From Clostridiales bacterium PH28_bin88 (lineage in GTDB: Bacteria > Bacillota > PH28-bin88), in contig LAKY01000069.1 in NCBI GenBank assembly GCA_000987045.1, forward strand, positions 1 through 60,376: a stretch of 60,376 bases of DNA. Direction: 5' to 3'. The notes under the pieces were generated by a model. The model saw only the letters and a program-made list of their open reading frames with translations. It had not been told where the DNA came from and did no database searches. The first letter of the stretch is position 1. Every line of letters starts with the position of its first letter. Of the stretch, positions 35,244-45,403 are shown one piece after another. A program made the position numbers and the translations under genes.

Positions 35244-36527
35244 TTACAGGAGTCTGCCGTTTTGGTCAAACCGCAAAGGATACGGGCCGCTTAAAATCTC
35301 AATATCATTGCGCCCGCTAAGTTCAGGAATTATCGTTGTGGATACCTCGATCTCGCTCATTTCCAGGGTGTTATTAATTCGCACGATTTTTACGTCTGGT
35401 GGCTCTACCCGGTTCGAGGTATTAACCGCAACCGCAATCGCTTCCTTGTCATTGTTCGTAAACAGAGGTATTTTCGCGCCCGTAAGTTCAGTAGAGGTAA
35501 TCGAGTTGGCATAGGTGGAGCCAAAATCAATCTGGTTAACTACAGATAAAGTCGTCACATCCGCCAAGCCGATCCCCGTCGCATTTCCATGAGTTTTATC
35601 AGTCAGGCCCAAGACTACGATTTTCTTAATTGGCGGCGCATTAAATCCAGGCTCGTTAGATACGTTTCTGCCGATAATATTGGGATCCATTCCGCTTCCC
35701 GAAACGTCTTTGCCGATCTCGTTCACGATCAAAACATCGATGGAGGACATCAGAAATTTGGGCAGGAGGGATTTTGCCTCTGCAGTCAACTTCAGTTCCT
35801 CTTCATAAATTTCTTCTGCTTTGACAGCTACGACCTTAGCCGTTTGATCATACGCGTTTTCCAGGATCGCCAGGCCAAAAATAACTGGAGAATTTTTAAT
35901 AATGGTTTGACCAATGGCGGGGATTAAACGGAAAAATTGGCTGAACCCCTGGGTATGGATTTTGGTGGCCCCCTTATGTTTACCCAGTCCTATCGCCAGC
36001 ATTTTTAATAAGCCGCTTTCATGGGTCCCTTTAAAGTCCGTGTGCGGCTTCACACGGTTAACAGGAATAATGGCATCGGAGTTATAAGCTATCTTATCCA
36101 GGTACACCGGGTAGCCATCATCCAAGGAGGCGATTTGAACTACTTCCATGGACGATTCAATGGGAACTCCCATGGTTTCTTCCGTGATATTATAACTCGC
36201 TAAAACCTCACGTTGGCCTTCGGCTGTAGCACCCCCGTGGCTTCCCATCGCGGGAACAATAATCGGATAGGCGCCTAGTTGCTTGAGATTGTCAACCAGC
36301 GCCTTGACAATTCGGCCGATGTTGGCAATACCCCTGCTCCCCACTGCCACCGCAATGCGTGCCCCCGGTTTGATCCGCTTTCTGATCCCTTCTTGCAGTA
36401 CTTGAGACGTCACTGCGCTTTCGATGTTTTCCAGCACCGGAGCAGGGAAGATCTGCCGTATTTTAACCATGTCGGGGAGAGGAAGATCAAATCCCCCTTC
36501 AATTTTTACTTCGACTTTTTCAATCAC
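35244..36527 (-). CDS. LarA-like DUF2088 protein
   Basis: A 427-residue protein with the lactate-racemase N-terminal domain, but of a different branch from the one at 26512. Possible cofactor residues are His97 (GSHGGAT), His162 (KPHTDFKG), Lys175 and His184, with spacing that differs from true LarA. It may be another nickel-pincer racemase or epimerase, or may have lost the cofactor. It lies between GlcF and DapA-like genes of the second hydroxy-acid set. Confidence 0.75.
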   Translation of the reverse strand: MIEKVEVKIEGGFDLPLPDMVKIRQIFPAPVLENIESAVTSQVLQEGIRKRIKPGARIAVAVGSRGIANIGRIVKALVDNLKQLGAYPIIVPAMGSHGGATAEGQREVLASYNITEETMGVPIESSMEVVQIASLDDGYPVYLDKIAYNSDAIIPVNRVKPHTDFKGTHESGLLKMLAIGLGKHKGATKIHTQGFSQFFRLIPAIGQTIIKNSPVIFGLAILENAYDQTAKVVAVKAEEIYEEELKLTAEAKSLLPKFLMSSIDVLIVNEIGKDVSGSGMDPNIIGRNVSNEPGFNAPPIKKIVVLGLTDKTHGNATGIGLADVTTLSVVNQIDFGSTYANSITSTELTGAKIPLFTNNDKEAIAVAVNTSNRVEPPDVKIVRINNTLEMSEIEVSTTIIPELSGRNDIEILSGPYPLRFDQNGRLL

Positions 36528-36606
36528 GGATTATCCCCTTTCTGCCGTCTCTAGTTTCGGGATACTAGTAAGATGCACGTCCGCCACCATCCCGTTTCAA
36601 GACATA

Positions 36607-37884
36607 TTATGACTGGCTCTGGCCGTTTCTGATTGCTGCAGCCAACACCTCAACAGTGTGCATCACCCTTAACCCGATGTTATTCCTGGCCATTCCGTCA
36701 GAAATATGCATGATGCAGGCCGGACAGCCGGTAACCACAGCGTCCGCACCTGTTTCTCCCAAGTTTTCAACTTTTTCATCATTGATTGCCGTCGCCAGGT
36801 CATAATGCAGCAAACTGAACGTTCCCCCGGAACCACAGCATTTATTCGCACCGGATGCTTCAATATACTCTACGCCGGGTACAGATTTAATTATCTGCCT
36901 TGGTTCCTGAGTGATCCCCTGTCCCCGGATTAAATGGCAAGGGTCATGATAGGTTACTCTCCGGTTGACAGGATGCACCGGTTTTAAGTCCGTCAAAAAC
37001 TTAGTATAGAACTCCGATATGTCGTATGTCTTGCTGCTTAATTCTTGGGCTTTTTCTACCAAATCGGGGTTATATTCGGAACACAGCTCAACATATTCCT
37101 TCTTCAGGCTTAAACCGCACGAGGCACAGGCCACAACTACGGCGTCGACATTCTGCTTTAATAGAACCTCAATATTGTGTTTCGCCAGCTCAGCCGCGGA
37201 CGACCGGTCGCCGGAGGTGGATAAAGGAGTACCGCAGCACGCCTGGTCTTTGGGGACAATGACTTCAATGTTACCAGCAGAAAGTACTTGCAGGACCGCT
37301 GAACCGATATTGTGGTAAATGTGGTTAATCATGCAGCCAGTAAAAAAGGCTGCCTTCATCTTTCCTTCAATTCGTGGATGTTTTTGACTGACAAAAGCCT
37401 GGCCGGCAAGAGGCGCCAACAGTCTCCTCCTGGAGATACCTATAGGCAGCCTCGGGTACATACCGGTTCCACCCGGGCTATTTTTAAAAAACAATTTTTG
37501 AAATTTGCCTGCCAGTCTTAATGTGCTGTTCATCAGGGAATGGCGACGCACAAGACTGAACACAAGTCGTTTGGCTACCGGCACCGGTTTGGTTTCAAAG
37601 GCGGTGCGCGCCCTGGTGACCAGTTGGTCGATTGGTACCCCACTAGGGCAATTTACGGTGCAAGTTTTGCAAACGAGGCACAATCCCAAGATCTCATTTA
37701 ATCGAGGTGTAAGTACCTGTTTCTGCTCCAAAAGGGCTTTAATTAAAGATACCTTTCCCCTGGCTACCACGGTTTCGTGGTTCATTTGCAGAAACACAGG
37801 GCAGACTGACCGGCATAACCCACACGTAACGCACTTATCAGTTATACGCTGCCATTTCTCCAGCTCTTGTTTGTTTTGTTTCAT
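36607..37884 (-). CDS. GlcF-like iron-sulfur subunit (second set)
   Basis: A 425-residue homologue of the 22.4-kb protein. It has CVTCGLCRSVCP and CLVCKTCTVNCP for two 4Fe-4S clusters, then CCG domains (ACCGTP, CASCG; CCGSGG, CPACI). It follows GlcD by 24 bases and should form an oxidoreductase with it. Confidence 0.9.
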   Translation of the reverse strand: MKQNKQELEKWQRITDKCVTCGLCRSVCPVFLQMNHETVVARGKVSLIKALLEQKQVLTPRLNEILGLCLVCKTCTVNCPSGVPIDQLVTRARTAFETKPVPVAKRLVFSLVRRHSLMNSTLRLAGKFQKLFFKNSPGGTGMYPRLPIGISRRRLLAPLAGQAFVSQKHPRIEGKMKAAFFTGCMINHIYHNIGSAVLQVLSAGNIEVIVPKDQACCGTPLSTSGDRSSAAELAKHNIEVLLKQNVDAVVVACASCGLSLKKEYVELCSEYNPDLVEKAQELSSKTYDISEFYTKFLTDLKPVHPVNRRVTYHDPCHLIRGQGITQEPRQIIKSVPGVEYIEASGANKCCGSGGTFSLLHYDLATAINDEKVENLGETGADAVVTGCPACIMHISDGMARNNIGLRVMHTVEVLAAAIRNGQSQS

Positions 37885-37908
37885 ATGTTTAATACCCCGC
37901 TCTGTAGG

Positions 37909-39288
37909 TTAAAACTTTTTGCCAGGATTCAAGATAAAGTTTGGATCTAATGCTTTCTTGATGCGAGACATTACCTCGATGCCCCCATCTCCGAATTCCC
38001 AACGCATAAACGGCCTTTTTGTGAGGCCAATCCCATGTTCTCCGGAAAGTGTACCGCCTAACCTGAGAGCAGTCTCGAATATTTCCTTAATGGCTTCTTC
38101 CACTCTGTGTACTTCATCAGGGTCATTTCGGTCAAACATAATATTTGGGTGGATATTACCATCCCCAGCGTGGCCTAAGGTTGCTATAGTCAGGTTATAA
38201 CGTTTGGCAATATCCACTATAAAGCGCATCATGTCAGGGACTTTGCTCCTAGGAACTGTTGCGTCCTCAACAAGGTCGGTGTTGTTAATCTTGGTCAGGG
38301 CGCCATAGGTATTTCTTCTGGCCGCCCAAACCTGCTCTTTTTCTTCCGCTGTCCGTGCTACCTTCATCTCTCTAACATGGTGTTGATGGCAGATCTCTCG
38401 AATGCGGTTTAATTCTTGTTCCACCACTTGTTCAACCCCGTCCACTTCAATCAGCAAAATGGCTTCCGCGTCGACCGGCAAGCCTACACGGGATGACGCT
38501 TCTACAGCCCTGATCACGTTTTTATCCATGATGTCTAGAGTTGCGGGGATGATTCTATTCGCAATAATAGCGGAAATGGTTTCCGCGGCATTATTTAAGT
38601 CATCAAAGACGGCCAACATACTACGGGAAGCTGGCGGTATCGGCAAGAGTTTGACAATGATCTTAGTGATGACACCCAGTGTTCCCTCGGACCCAACCAT
38701 CAACTTTGTCAGGTCGTAGCCTGTAACGTTTTTCACAGTGCGGCCGCCCGTTTTGACGATAGCACCCCAAGGCATCACTACTTCCAGGCCGAGCACGTAG
38801 TCTTTGGTGGTTCCGTATTTTAACCCTCTTAAACCGCCGGCCCCGACTGCCACATTACCTCCAATTGTGGAAAAAGCCACACTGCCGGGGTCAGGCGGAT
38901 AAAATAAACCGACCTTCGCCGCTTCCTGGTTAAGGTGGGCTGTTATTACTCCAGGTTCCACCACCGCCAGTAAATTGTCTTTGTCAATTTCGAGAATCTT
39001 GTTCATCCTGGTGGTTTCCAGGACAATACCTCCTTGGATGGGCATGGCTCCACCGCTCAAACTGGTCCCGGCCCCTCTGGGTACTACCGGGATCAGTTCC
39101 CGGTTAGCAATTTGAAGTATCTGGGATACTTCTTCTGCGGAAGCGGGTTTGACGACCGCTTCGGGAAGGACTACAGGTACCCCTAACGTGGCATCGGTGG
39201 CATAACAGTGCAGATCCTCTGGTTCAGTAAAAACGTTTTGTTTACCTACGACCAAAGTAATCTCTTTAAGTACTTCGTGTTTGAGCAT
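37909..39288 (-). CDS. GlcD-like FAD-linked oxidase (second set)
   Basis: A 459-residue FAD-binding type 4 flavoprotein for 2-hydroxy acids. PRGAGTSLSGGAMP, PPDPGSVAFSTIGGN, KNVTGYDLTKLMVGSEGTLG and GEHGIGLTKRPF are visible. It is the unfused counterpart of the first half of the 914-residue fusion. It follows the SDR gene, with which it may share a substrate. Confidence 0.92.
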   Translation of the reverse strand: MLKHEVLKEITLVVGKQNVFTEPEDLHCYATDATLGVPVVLPEAVVKPASAEEVSQILQIANRELIPVVPRGAGTSLSGGAMPIQGGIVLETTRMNKILEIDKDNLLAVVEPGVITAHLNQEAAKVGLFYPPDPGSVAFSTIGGNVAVGAGGLRGLKYGTTKDYVLGLEVVMPWGAIVKTGGRTVKNVTGYDLTKLMVGSEGTLGVITKIIVKLLPIPPASRSMLAVFDDLNNAAETISAIIANRIIPATLDIMDKNVIRAVEASSRVGLPVDAEAILLIEVDGVEQVVEQELNRIREICHQHHVREMKVARTAEEKEQVWAARRNTYGALTKINNTDLVEDATVPRSKVPDMMRFIVDIAKRYNLTIATLGHAGDGNIHPNIMFDRNDPDEVHRVEEAIKEIFETALRLGGTLSGEHGIGLTKRPFMRWEFGDGGIEVMSRIKKALDPNFILNPGKKF

Positions 39289-39312
39289 GTGTGCCTTCCT
39301 CCTCCCTCTCGC

Positions 39313-40083
39313 CTAAATGCCGTAAGCCAGTAAACCGCCGTCAACAAAAATTGTCTCTCCCGTAACATAACTTGAGGCGTCAGAAGCCAAATATAAAACT
39401 GCCCCTATAATCTCATCGGGGTGTCCCATCCGTCCCATGGGTGTGCGCCCGGTAATTCGTCCGTAGGCTTCTGGTTGGTCTTTAATCCATTTCAGCAGCG
39501 GAGTTTCAATGTAAGCCGGGCCAACCGCGTTTACCCTGATATTGTACTTGGCCCATTCCACGGCCAAGACCCTGGTTACCTGCGCCAGTCCCCCTTTGCT
39601 GGCGCAATAAGCGACGGAGTTGCTGATAGCCACCTTGCTGCCAATAGAAGACAAATTAATGATGGAGCCGCTTCTTTGTTTAATCATTTGCCTACCGACC
39701 GCTTGGGCGCAGAAAAACATTCCCTTTAGGTTAGTGTTGATCACAGTATCCCAATCATTTTCGGTCACATCTTCCGCTGGTTTTTTTACCGTAACACCGG
39801 CGTTGTTAACCAGAATATCAATCTTACCAAACGCTTCGAGTGTTTTCTCAACCATGACCTGCAGGCTGTCCATTACGGTCACATCAACCGACAATGCCAG
39901 AGCCTGATGGCCCATACTTCGTAATTCTGAAGCAACTTCATCAACCTGTTCCTGGGTCCTGCTCACGGCTACTACATTTGCGCCGGCAGCACCCAAACCC
40001 AGCGCCAAGGACTTTCCAATTCCTCGGCCGGCGCCCGTAATGATCGCGGTTTTACCCTCTAAATTCATGGAAGGCAACTGCAT
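39313..40083 (-). CDS. short-chain dehydrogenase/reductase (SDR)
   Basis: A classical 256-residue NAD(P)-dependent SDR. It has TGAGRGIGKSLA, NNAG, catalytic Ser (NLSSIGSKVA) and YCASKGG (Tyr-x3-Lys), and ends GETIFVDGG. It resembles gluconate 5-dehydrogenase and 3-oxoacyl reductases; its substrate is unknown. It is the first gene behind a perfect sigma-54 promoter. Confidence 0.9.
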   Translation of the reverse strand: MQLPSMNLEGKTAIITGAGRGIGKSLALGLGAAGANVVAVSRTQEQVDEVASELRSMGHQALALSVDVTVMDSLQVMVEKTLEAFGKIDILVNNAGVTVKKPAEDVTENDWDTVINTNLKGMFFCAQAVGRQMIKQRSGSIINLSSIGSKVAISNSVAYCASKGGLAQVTRVLAVEWAKYNIRVNAVGPAYIETPLLKWIKDQPEAYGRITGRTPMGRMGHPDEIIGAVLYLASDASSYVTGETIFVDGGLLAYGI

Positions 40084-40153
40084 ATTAAAACCTCTCCTTT
40101 CAGTCGGATATTAATATTACTAGCCAACAATCCTACATTTCCTTGTTGTTAAA

Positions 40154-40169
40154 TGCAAAAATCGTGCCA
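40154..40169 (-). promoter_or_regulatory. sigma-54 promoter of the SDR-GlcD operon
   Basis: Minus strand TGGCACGATTTTTGCA fits the -24/-12 consensus TGGCACG-N4-TTGCA exactly. It lies 71 bases before the SDR start. It must be driven by an enhancer-binding protein, of which the one at 47978-49561 is the only one seen in this window. Confidence 0.85.
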
Positions 40170-40312
40170 TACTTTGAAAGGAAGGTCTACGTGCAAAAAG
40201 CATCAGACTTAACGTGAATTTGCTCGCGGCTTCACAAAAAAGATTTGGCGTGCCAGCGGCAACCCAAGTTTCCATTTTATTTCGCTCTGACCACCCGGTT
40301 GCCAGCCCAAAC

Positions 40313-41371
40313 TCAACCCGCCTGCAGCTTTTGATAAGAGGTTTCACAGGGTTTCCCGGCGGCAATAAATATTTCTTGGTTAGTCAGATCCATGATGAAG
40401 GAAAATACTGTTACAAGTTCTTTCCCCAGTGGGTCGACCTTTTGATGGCGGCAGATACCGTGGGGAGCATTAAAGTGGTCTGACAGCATGTTTTGCAAAG
40501 CGCTAAAGGTAATACCGCCTTCCAGGTTACGCAGCAGGGATTGCGCGCGGGTATAACGGACCAGGCTGTCCGGCAGCAGGTGCTTGGTCAGGTCCTTCAC
40601 TTTCATTTTTAGTACAGGGCTGACAAAATGGTTGGTGTGTACCAAAATCCCGTCTTCCGGGTAAAGCACATCAAATTCGGAAGGTACAACTTCCAGGTCC
40701 AGGATTTGACCGTCGCGATGCCCGATCACAAAATTAACTGCCGAAGCGATGTTGGTGTTAATAACCGAGGCAATAGCGTCACCCATGTTGCGGGAATTTA
40801 GGATACCCCGCATAGTTATGTGCAAAGGGGTACCAGGCCCGTTTTGATCGCAGGCCAAGGCATTCATGCATACGCCCACGCCGGCATCATTGAGGCCGAA
40901 TTTACCTACAATACCCGCTTCAGTAATCATCTTGATTTTGGGTTTATTTTCTTGCGTAATTTCCAAAACGATCAACGCGTCAAATACGGAGTCTTTCCAG
41001 TCCCAGTTTTGGCCCATATAGGCAGTCCCGTTTGCTGCTTCGGGCAAGATACCGAAAGAGGTACAGCCATCAAGCGCTTTGGTGGTTAGCATGATTTCGC
41101 TCCGGGCATTCAGAGCGACAATCTCTAGCAGATCCCTTCCTGAACCTTCAGCTATCCCCTTGATCTCGGCCATGATGTCCGGGTCATACTTCTCAATATA
41201 GTTAATATACTGGGCAGCCTGATCTACCGCCTCGGACCACTCCATTTTGGCATAACTGCGAAATAGCTGCTGGTAAGTCTCGATACACTTGTCAATTTGC
41301 CGTTTAGCCAGCCTGCCATGTTGAAGGCCGATTTCATGCGGGCTGCCATTTAATGAAAAACAAGGGAACAT
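40313..41371 (-). CDS. C45-type Ntn hydrolase (acyl-CoA:6-APA acyltransferase-like)
   Basis: A 352-residue protein of the isopenicillin N acyltransferase-like (C45) family. Gly102-Cys103 in DGCTSFG is the expected self-cleavage site, which frees Cys103 as the nucleophile, at the same numbering as the fungal enzyme. The GQNWDW segment is also typical. Bacterial members are likely to be amide hydrolases for N-acyl amino acids or peptides. It is the last gene of the TRAP-peptidase-amidase group. No signal peptide is seen. Confidence 0.85.
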   Translation of the reverse strand: MFPCFSLNGSPHEIGLQHGRLAKRQIDKCIETYQQLFRSYAKMEWSEAVDQAAQYINYIEKYDPDIMAEIKGIAEGSGRDLLEIVALNARSEIMLTTKALDGCTSFGILPEAANGTAYMGQNWDWKDSVFDALIVLEITQENKPKIKMITEAGIVGKFGLNDAGVGVCMNALACDQNGPGTPLHITMRGILNSRNMGDAIASVINTNIASAVNFVIGHRDGQILDLEVVPSEFDVLYPEDGILVHTNHFVSPVLKMKVKDLTKHLLPDSLVRYTRAQSLLRNLEGGITFSALQNMLSDHFNAPHGICRHQKVDPLGKELVTVFSFIMDLTNQEIFIAAGKPCETSYQKLQAG

Positions 41372-41396
41372 TCTCTACACTCCTTGTTTCTGACGG

Positions 41397-42284
41397 TTAA
41401 AATTCCTGAAAAGGCTGCAGCTCAACTACCGGACCGTAGGTTTCCGCCCGCCTGTCCCGGTAAAGCTGCCAAATTTGACGCACCTCTGTGATCCTGTCCA
41501 AATCAACAGGAACTACCAGTGCCTCGTCAACGCCCCGATCGGCCTGCCCGATAATTTTGCCGAGAGGGTCGGATACATAGCTCTTGCCGTAATACTCTCC
41601 GGTTTTCCAGGGCTCCTCGATGCCGACGCGGTTGATCGCCCCCACAAAGAAGCCGTTTTGCACCGCCAGCGCGCGCATCTCTAACTCCCACAAGTGTTCT
41701 GTGATTCCGCTGGTCGTGCCCGAGGGGGTGAAGATGATTTCCGCTCCGGCCAAACCCAAAATACGCGCCGGCTCCGGGTAATGCCGGTCATGGCAGATTA
41801 CGACCCCTACCTTGGCGTAAGCGGTCTTGAAAACCGGGTAGCCCAGATTACCGGGGGTAAAGTAGAATTTCTCCCAGGCGCCGGGATACATTTGGGGGAT
41901 ATGCACTTTGCGGTACTTGCCCAAGTAGCTGCCGTCAGCGTCGATTACCACCGCCGTATTGTAGTAAACCCCCGGTATACTCACTTCGGTGATGGGACCG
42001 ATAATCACCATGGAATGTTTTTTCGCCAGCGACTGCAGCAACCTTGTGGTCTGCCCGTCGGGGATACTCTCGGCGTACCCGTACCACTTTTTATTCTGCT
42101 CACACGCGTAGTAGGGCCCGTTAAAGAGTTCCTGCAGGCACACAACCTGAGCGCCTTTTTGCGCGGCGGACTCGATCAGCCCCACATGTTTCTCCAGCAT
42201 GGCATCCTTGATCACCTGCAGGTCTTCTTCCCCTGAACAAACATTGGCAGCTTGAATTAGACCCACATTCACCATCTTGGCCAT
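41397..42284 (-). CDS. nitrilase-superfamily amidohydrolase (carbamoylase-like)
   Basis: A 295-residue carbon-nitrogen hydrolase with catalytic triad Glu52 (QELFNG), Lys126 (RKVHIPQ) and Cys164 (ICHDRHYPE). QELFNGPYY and the HIPQ segment are like those of beta-ureidopropionase and N-carbamoylputrescine amidase, so an N-carbamoyl amine is a likely substrate. It lies 3 bases after the M20 gene and 25 before C45. Confidence 0.9.
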   Translation of the reverse strand: MAKMVNVGLIQAANVCSGEEDLQVIKDAMLEKHVGLIESAAQKGAQVVCLQELFNGPYYACEQNKKWYGYAESIPDGQTTRLLQSLAKKHSMVIIGPITEVSIPGVYYNTAVVIDADGSYLGKYRKVHIPQMYPGAWEKFYFTPGNLGYPVFKTAYAKVGVVICHDRHYPEPARILGLAGAEIIFTPSGTTSGITEHLWELEMRALAVQNGFFVGAINRVGIEEPWKTGEYYGKSYVSDPLGKIIGQADRGVDEALVVPVDLDRITEVRQIWQLYRDRRAETYGPVVELQPFQEF

Positions 42285-42287
42285 TTC

Positions 42288-43523
42288 CTAAACCTCCTTC
42301 GGATAACAACCTGCCACTGCGCGGCATATTGCGGCGTTGCCTACCGCCGCCTTGATAAGAAAGTCTATCCTTACCCGGTCCGTTGGCCGGTGAGCGTATT
42401 CCTCCTCACCAGGCGCATATCCAATGGTAGGGATACCCAGCACATGAGCTGTATAGCTGCCGTCAGTTCCAAAATCCCACACTCCGAAGGACGGGTTCTG
42501 CCCGATGTCTTGGAGGGCTTTAACCACCTTTTGCACATAGGGATTATCTTGCGGCACCAGATAGGGCTGTTTCAACAATTGCTCAGTTTCCGAGATGCCG
42601 GTGTAGCTGGTGTGGGCCAGCTGCCGTATTCTGCATTCAACATTAATGTCTGGATCGGCTGCCTGGCATTCCGCCACTGCCTGTTTAAATTGATTGACCA
42701 CTTCTTCGGTGCTCTCGGACGGCAAATACCGGCGGTCGACCCAAACCCGGCAGATATCGGGCACCGTACTGCCCCAGCCCGGCTGGCAGCTGATGTGAGT
42801 TACGGACAGGGTTGATTTACCCAGCACATCATCCTCAGGCAAAGAACGGCTTAATTCGTCCAGCTTGGTGATCACCGGGGCCATTTTGGTGACGGCATTG
42901 ACCCCCAGCCAGGGCGCGCTGGAATGGCTCATTTTACCCCGCCCGATTAATTCCATTTCCAACCGGCCCCGGTGACCCAGGTAAATGTCCAAAGAGGTCG
43001 CTTCTCCCAGTACAACCAGGGAGACCGGCCGGTTCAGCCAGTCCTGGCAGAGATGCTTCATTCCCCACATATCTCCCGGTTCTTCGTCGATCACAAAGGT
43101 GAGGATCACGTCCCCCTGCAGCTCGATCCCTAACGCCTTTAACAAATAGACCCCGTACACCTGGCTGGCGATAGCCCCTTTAACGTCGCTGGCGCCGCGG
43201 CCGTGGACCCAGCCGCCCGCCACTGTCCCGCCATATGGCTCGTATTCCCAGTCCGCCAAATTTCCTTCCGACACGTGGTCCATGTGGCAGTTAAACATGA
43301 TGGTTTCTCCCTGCCCACGGCCGCGGAGAATCCCGATCACGTTTCCTGCCGGATCGGTTAAAACTTCATCGTACCCGAGTTTTCTCATTTCGTCCTGGAT
43401 TAGCCGGGCAATGGCCCCTTCTTCCCCGGAAATGCTGCGGGTTTGAATCAGGCGCTGGGTGAAATCAACTATTTGCGGCTGCAATTCCTCGGCTTTAACC
43501 CGAAGTCGATCATCCATCTCCAC
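42288..43523 (-). CDS. M20-family metallopeptidase/deacylase (YgeY-like)
   Basis: A 411-residue zinc hydrolase of the ArgE/DapE/YgeY group. The metal motifs are NCHMDHVSEG, GRGASDVKGA and DEEPGDMWG. Members cleave N-acyl or N-carbamoyl amino acids or dipeptides. It follows dctM and precedes the carbamoylase-like gene. A role in the YgeY-type nitrogen pathway is only suggested by similarity. Confidence 0.9.
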   Translation of the reverse strand: MEMDDRLRVKAEELQPQIVDFTQRLIQTRSISGEEGAIARLIQDEMRKLGYDEVLTDPAGNVIGILRGRGQGETIMFNCHMDHVSEGNLADWEYEPYGGTVAGGWVHGRGASDVKGAIASQVYGVYLLKALGIELQGDVILTFVIDEEPGDMWGMKHLCQDWLNRPVSLVVLGEATSLDIYLGHRGRLEMELIGRGKMSHSSAPWLGVNAVTKMAPVITKLDELSRSLPEDDVLGKSTLSVTHISCQPGWGSTVPDICRVWVDRRYLPSESTEEVVNQFKQAVAECQAADPDINVECRIRQLAHTSYTGISETEQLLKQPYLVPQDNPYVQKVVKALQDIGQNPSFGVWDFGTDGSYTAHVLGIPTIGYAPGEEEYAHRPTDRVRIDFLIKAAVGNAAICRAVAGCYPKEV

Positions 43524-43544
43524 AGTCCTCCTAAAACTGCTACG

Positions 43545-44834
43545 TTACAGGCCCAAAACCTCCGGCAACCAGGTGACAATCTGGGGGAAGAAAAGCATGA
43601 GCGCCAGGGCAATGATCAAGACGGCCAGGTGGGGCAGCACTTCTTTAACAATGTTCTCAAAGGGCACTTTAGCCACACCCTGGGCCACAAACAGGTTCAT
43701 GCCGAGAGGGGGCGTTAGGAACCCGATGCAGAGGTTGACCGTCATGATCACACCAAAATAGACGGGATCGTAACCGGCCTTCATCACGATCGGTACAAAT
43801 AGCGGGCTGAAAAGCACCACGTTGGAAATAGTGTCAATAAACATACCGGAAATAAGCAAAGCAAAGTTGATCATCAGCATGATGATAATCGGTGTTTGGG
43901 TGATGCTGAGCATCCAGGCGGACAGTTGTTCCGGAATCCGCTCCAAGGTCAACAACCGCCCAAAGGTGGTGGCCCCGCCTAATAGAATCATGACGATAGC
44001 AGACAACAGCGCGGCCTCAACCAGGCTGTCCTTGAACTTGGGCAGGGTTAAGTCTTTATAAACGAACTTGCCGACAAAGATGGCGTAAATGCAACCGACA
44101 ATCGCCGCTTCTGTGGGAGTGAAGAAGCCCGCGTAGATACCCCCCAGGACAATGCCCGGCATGATCAAGGCCCACTTGGCCTCCCAAATTTGGGCAAAAA
44201 CCCACTTGAATCCGCCCTGGCGGGGCACCCCAACATAGCCGCGTTTTTTGGAGATGTAATAGTTTACGGCCAGCAAGCCCCCACCCATCAGAATACCGGG
44301 GAGAAAACCACCGGTGAACAGCTTTATCACAGAAACTCCAACCGTTGCTCCATAAATGATCATCGGAATACTGGGAGGAATAACCGGCCCGGTCGTCGCT
44401 GCGGCGGCAACCAGGGCACCGGCATAGTCCTTGTCATAGCCCCGTTGACCCATGGCCGGGATCATAATGGCACCGATGGCCGCCACCACGGCAGGCCCGG
44501 AACCGGAGATGGCGGCAAAAAACATGCAAGCGATGATCGTGGCCGCCCCCAGGCCGCCGGGAGAGGTACCGGCGATGGCCTCCCCGACATTGATCAAGCG
44601 TTTGGCCAGCCCCGTCTTTTCCATCAGGATGCCAACCAGCATAAAGAAGGGCACTGCCATCAAGGGGAAGGAGTCAATGGTGGTCACCATCGACTGGGTC
44701 AACAGGTTTACCATGGGCGAGTTGGGATAGAAGACAAAAAAGACCAAAGCACAGGCTAAAATCAGGCTGATGGCGATAGGCGCCGTTACCAGCAATGCGC
44801 CAAATAGCGTACTGAACAGAACCGCTGCTACCAT
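43545..44834 (-). CDS. dctM: TRAP transporter large membrane subunit
   Basis: The 429-residue membrane channel subunit of a sodium-driven TRAP transporter, with about 12 helices. MAVPFFMLVGILMEKTG, GSGPAVVAAIGAIMIPAM and GFLTPPLGMNLFVAQG are family signatures. It works with DctQ and DctP. Confidence 0.95.
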   Translation of the reverse strand: MVAAVLFSTLFGALLVTAPIAISLILACALVFFVFYPNSPMVNLLTQSMVTTIDSFPLMAVPFFMLVGILMEKTGLAKRLINVGEAIAGTSPGGLGAATIIACMFFAAISGSGPAVVAAIGAIMIPAMGQRGYDKDYAGALVAAAATTGPVIPPSIPMIIYGATVGVSVIKLFTGGFLPGILMGGGLLAVNYYISKKRGYVGVPRQGGFKWVFAQIWEAKWALIMPGIVLGGIYAGFFTPTEAAIVGCIYAIFVGKFVYKDLTLPKFKDSLVEAALLSAIVMILLGGATTFGRLLTLERIPEQLSAWMLSITQTPIIIMLMINFALLISGMFIDTISNVVLFSPLFVPIVMKAGYDPVYFGVIMTVNLCIGFLTPPLGMNLFVAQGVAKVPFENIVKEVLPHLAVLIIALALMLFFPQIVTWLPEVLGL

Positions 44835-44851
44835 TGTTTCACTCCCCTTTC

Positions 44852-45376
44852 CTAGGCCTTTTCGTTGGCGTTCTTCGGCATCGTCTTGTTCTGTCCCATG
44901 ATTTCACGCAGACCGGGAATGATGCCGGCTTGAACCACGCGAATGGTCATACCCAGCATCCCCAGCACTCCGCCCATATACATGATCCAAACGGGGACGG
45001 AAGGCATGGCGGCGAAAGTCTGCCCCCGCTCGTAAACTACCAGGGTCATATTGAAAAGCTTGAGGAAGATCACCCCCGCGGCAACCGCCGTCACTACATC
45101 GCCAAACAGCATGACAAAGGGAGAAACTCTCTTCGGCAGCACCATGGTGATCGCCGTAACCTTTAAATGCATGCCCTTGCGGGCAGCCATGCTGATACCC
45201 GCAAACGAGATCCAGACAAAGAAAATCCTGGCGGTCTGCTCCGCCCATGATGGAGTATAGGCGAAAAAGTAGCGGGTGACAACCACGGTGCCAAGCAAGA
45301 TAAGCGTTAACGTAAACAGGATCACGATTACGTATTCTTCCAGCTTATCGAGAAAACGAATTATGCCTTTTAGCAC
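44852..45376 (-). CDS. dctQ: TRAP transporter small membrane subunit
   Basis: A 174-residue, four-helix protein. WAEQTARIFFVWISFAGISMAARKG is the DctQ signature. It lies between dctP and dctM on the same strand. Confidence 0.93.
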   Translation of the reverse strand: MLKGIIRFLDKLEEYVIVILFTLTLILLGTVVVTRYFFAYTPSWAEQTARIFFVWISFAGISMAARKGMHLKVTAITMVLPKRVSPFVMLFGDVVTAVAAGVIFLKLFNMTLVVYERGQTFAAMPSVPVWIMYMGGVLGMLGMTIRVVQAGIIPGLREIMGQNKTMPKNANEKA

Positions 45377-45403
45377 GTATCCTATTCCCTCCCCCTGTTT
45401 TTG

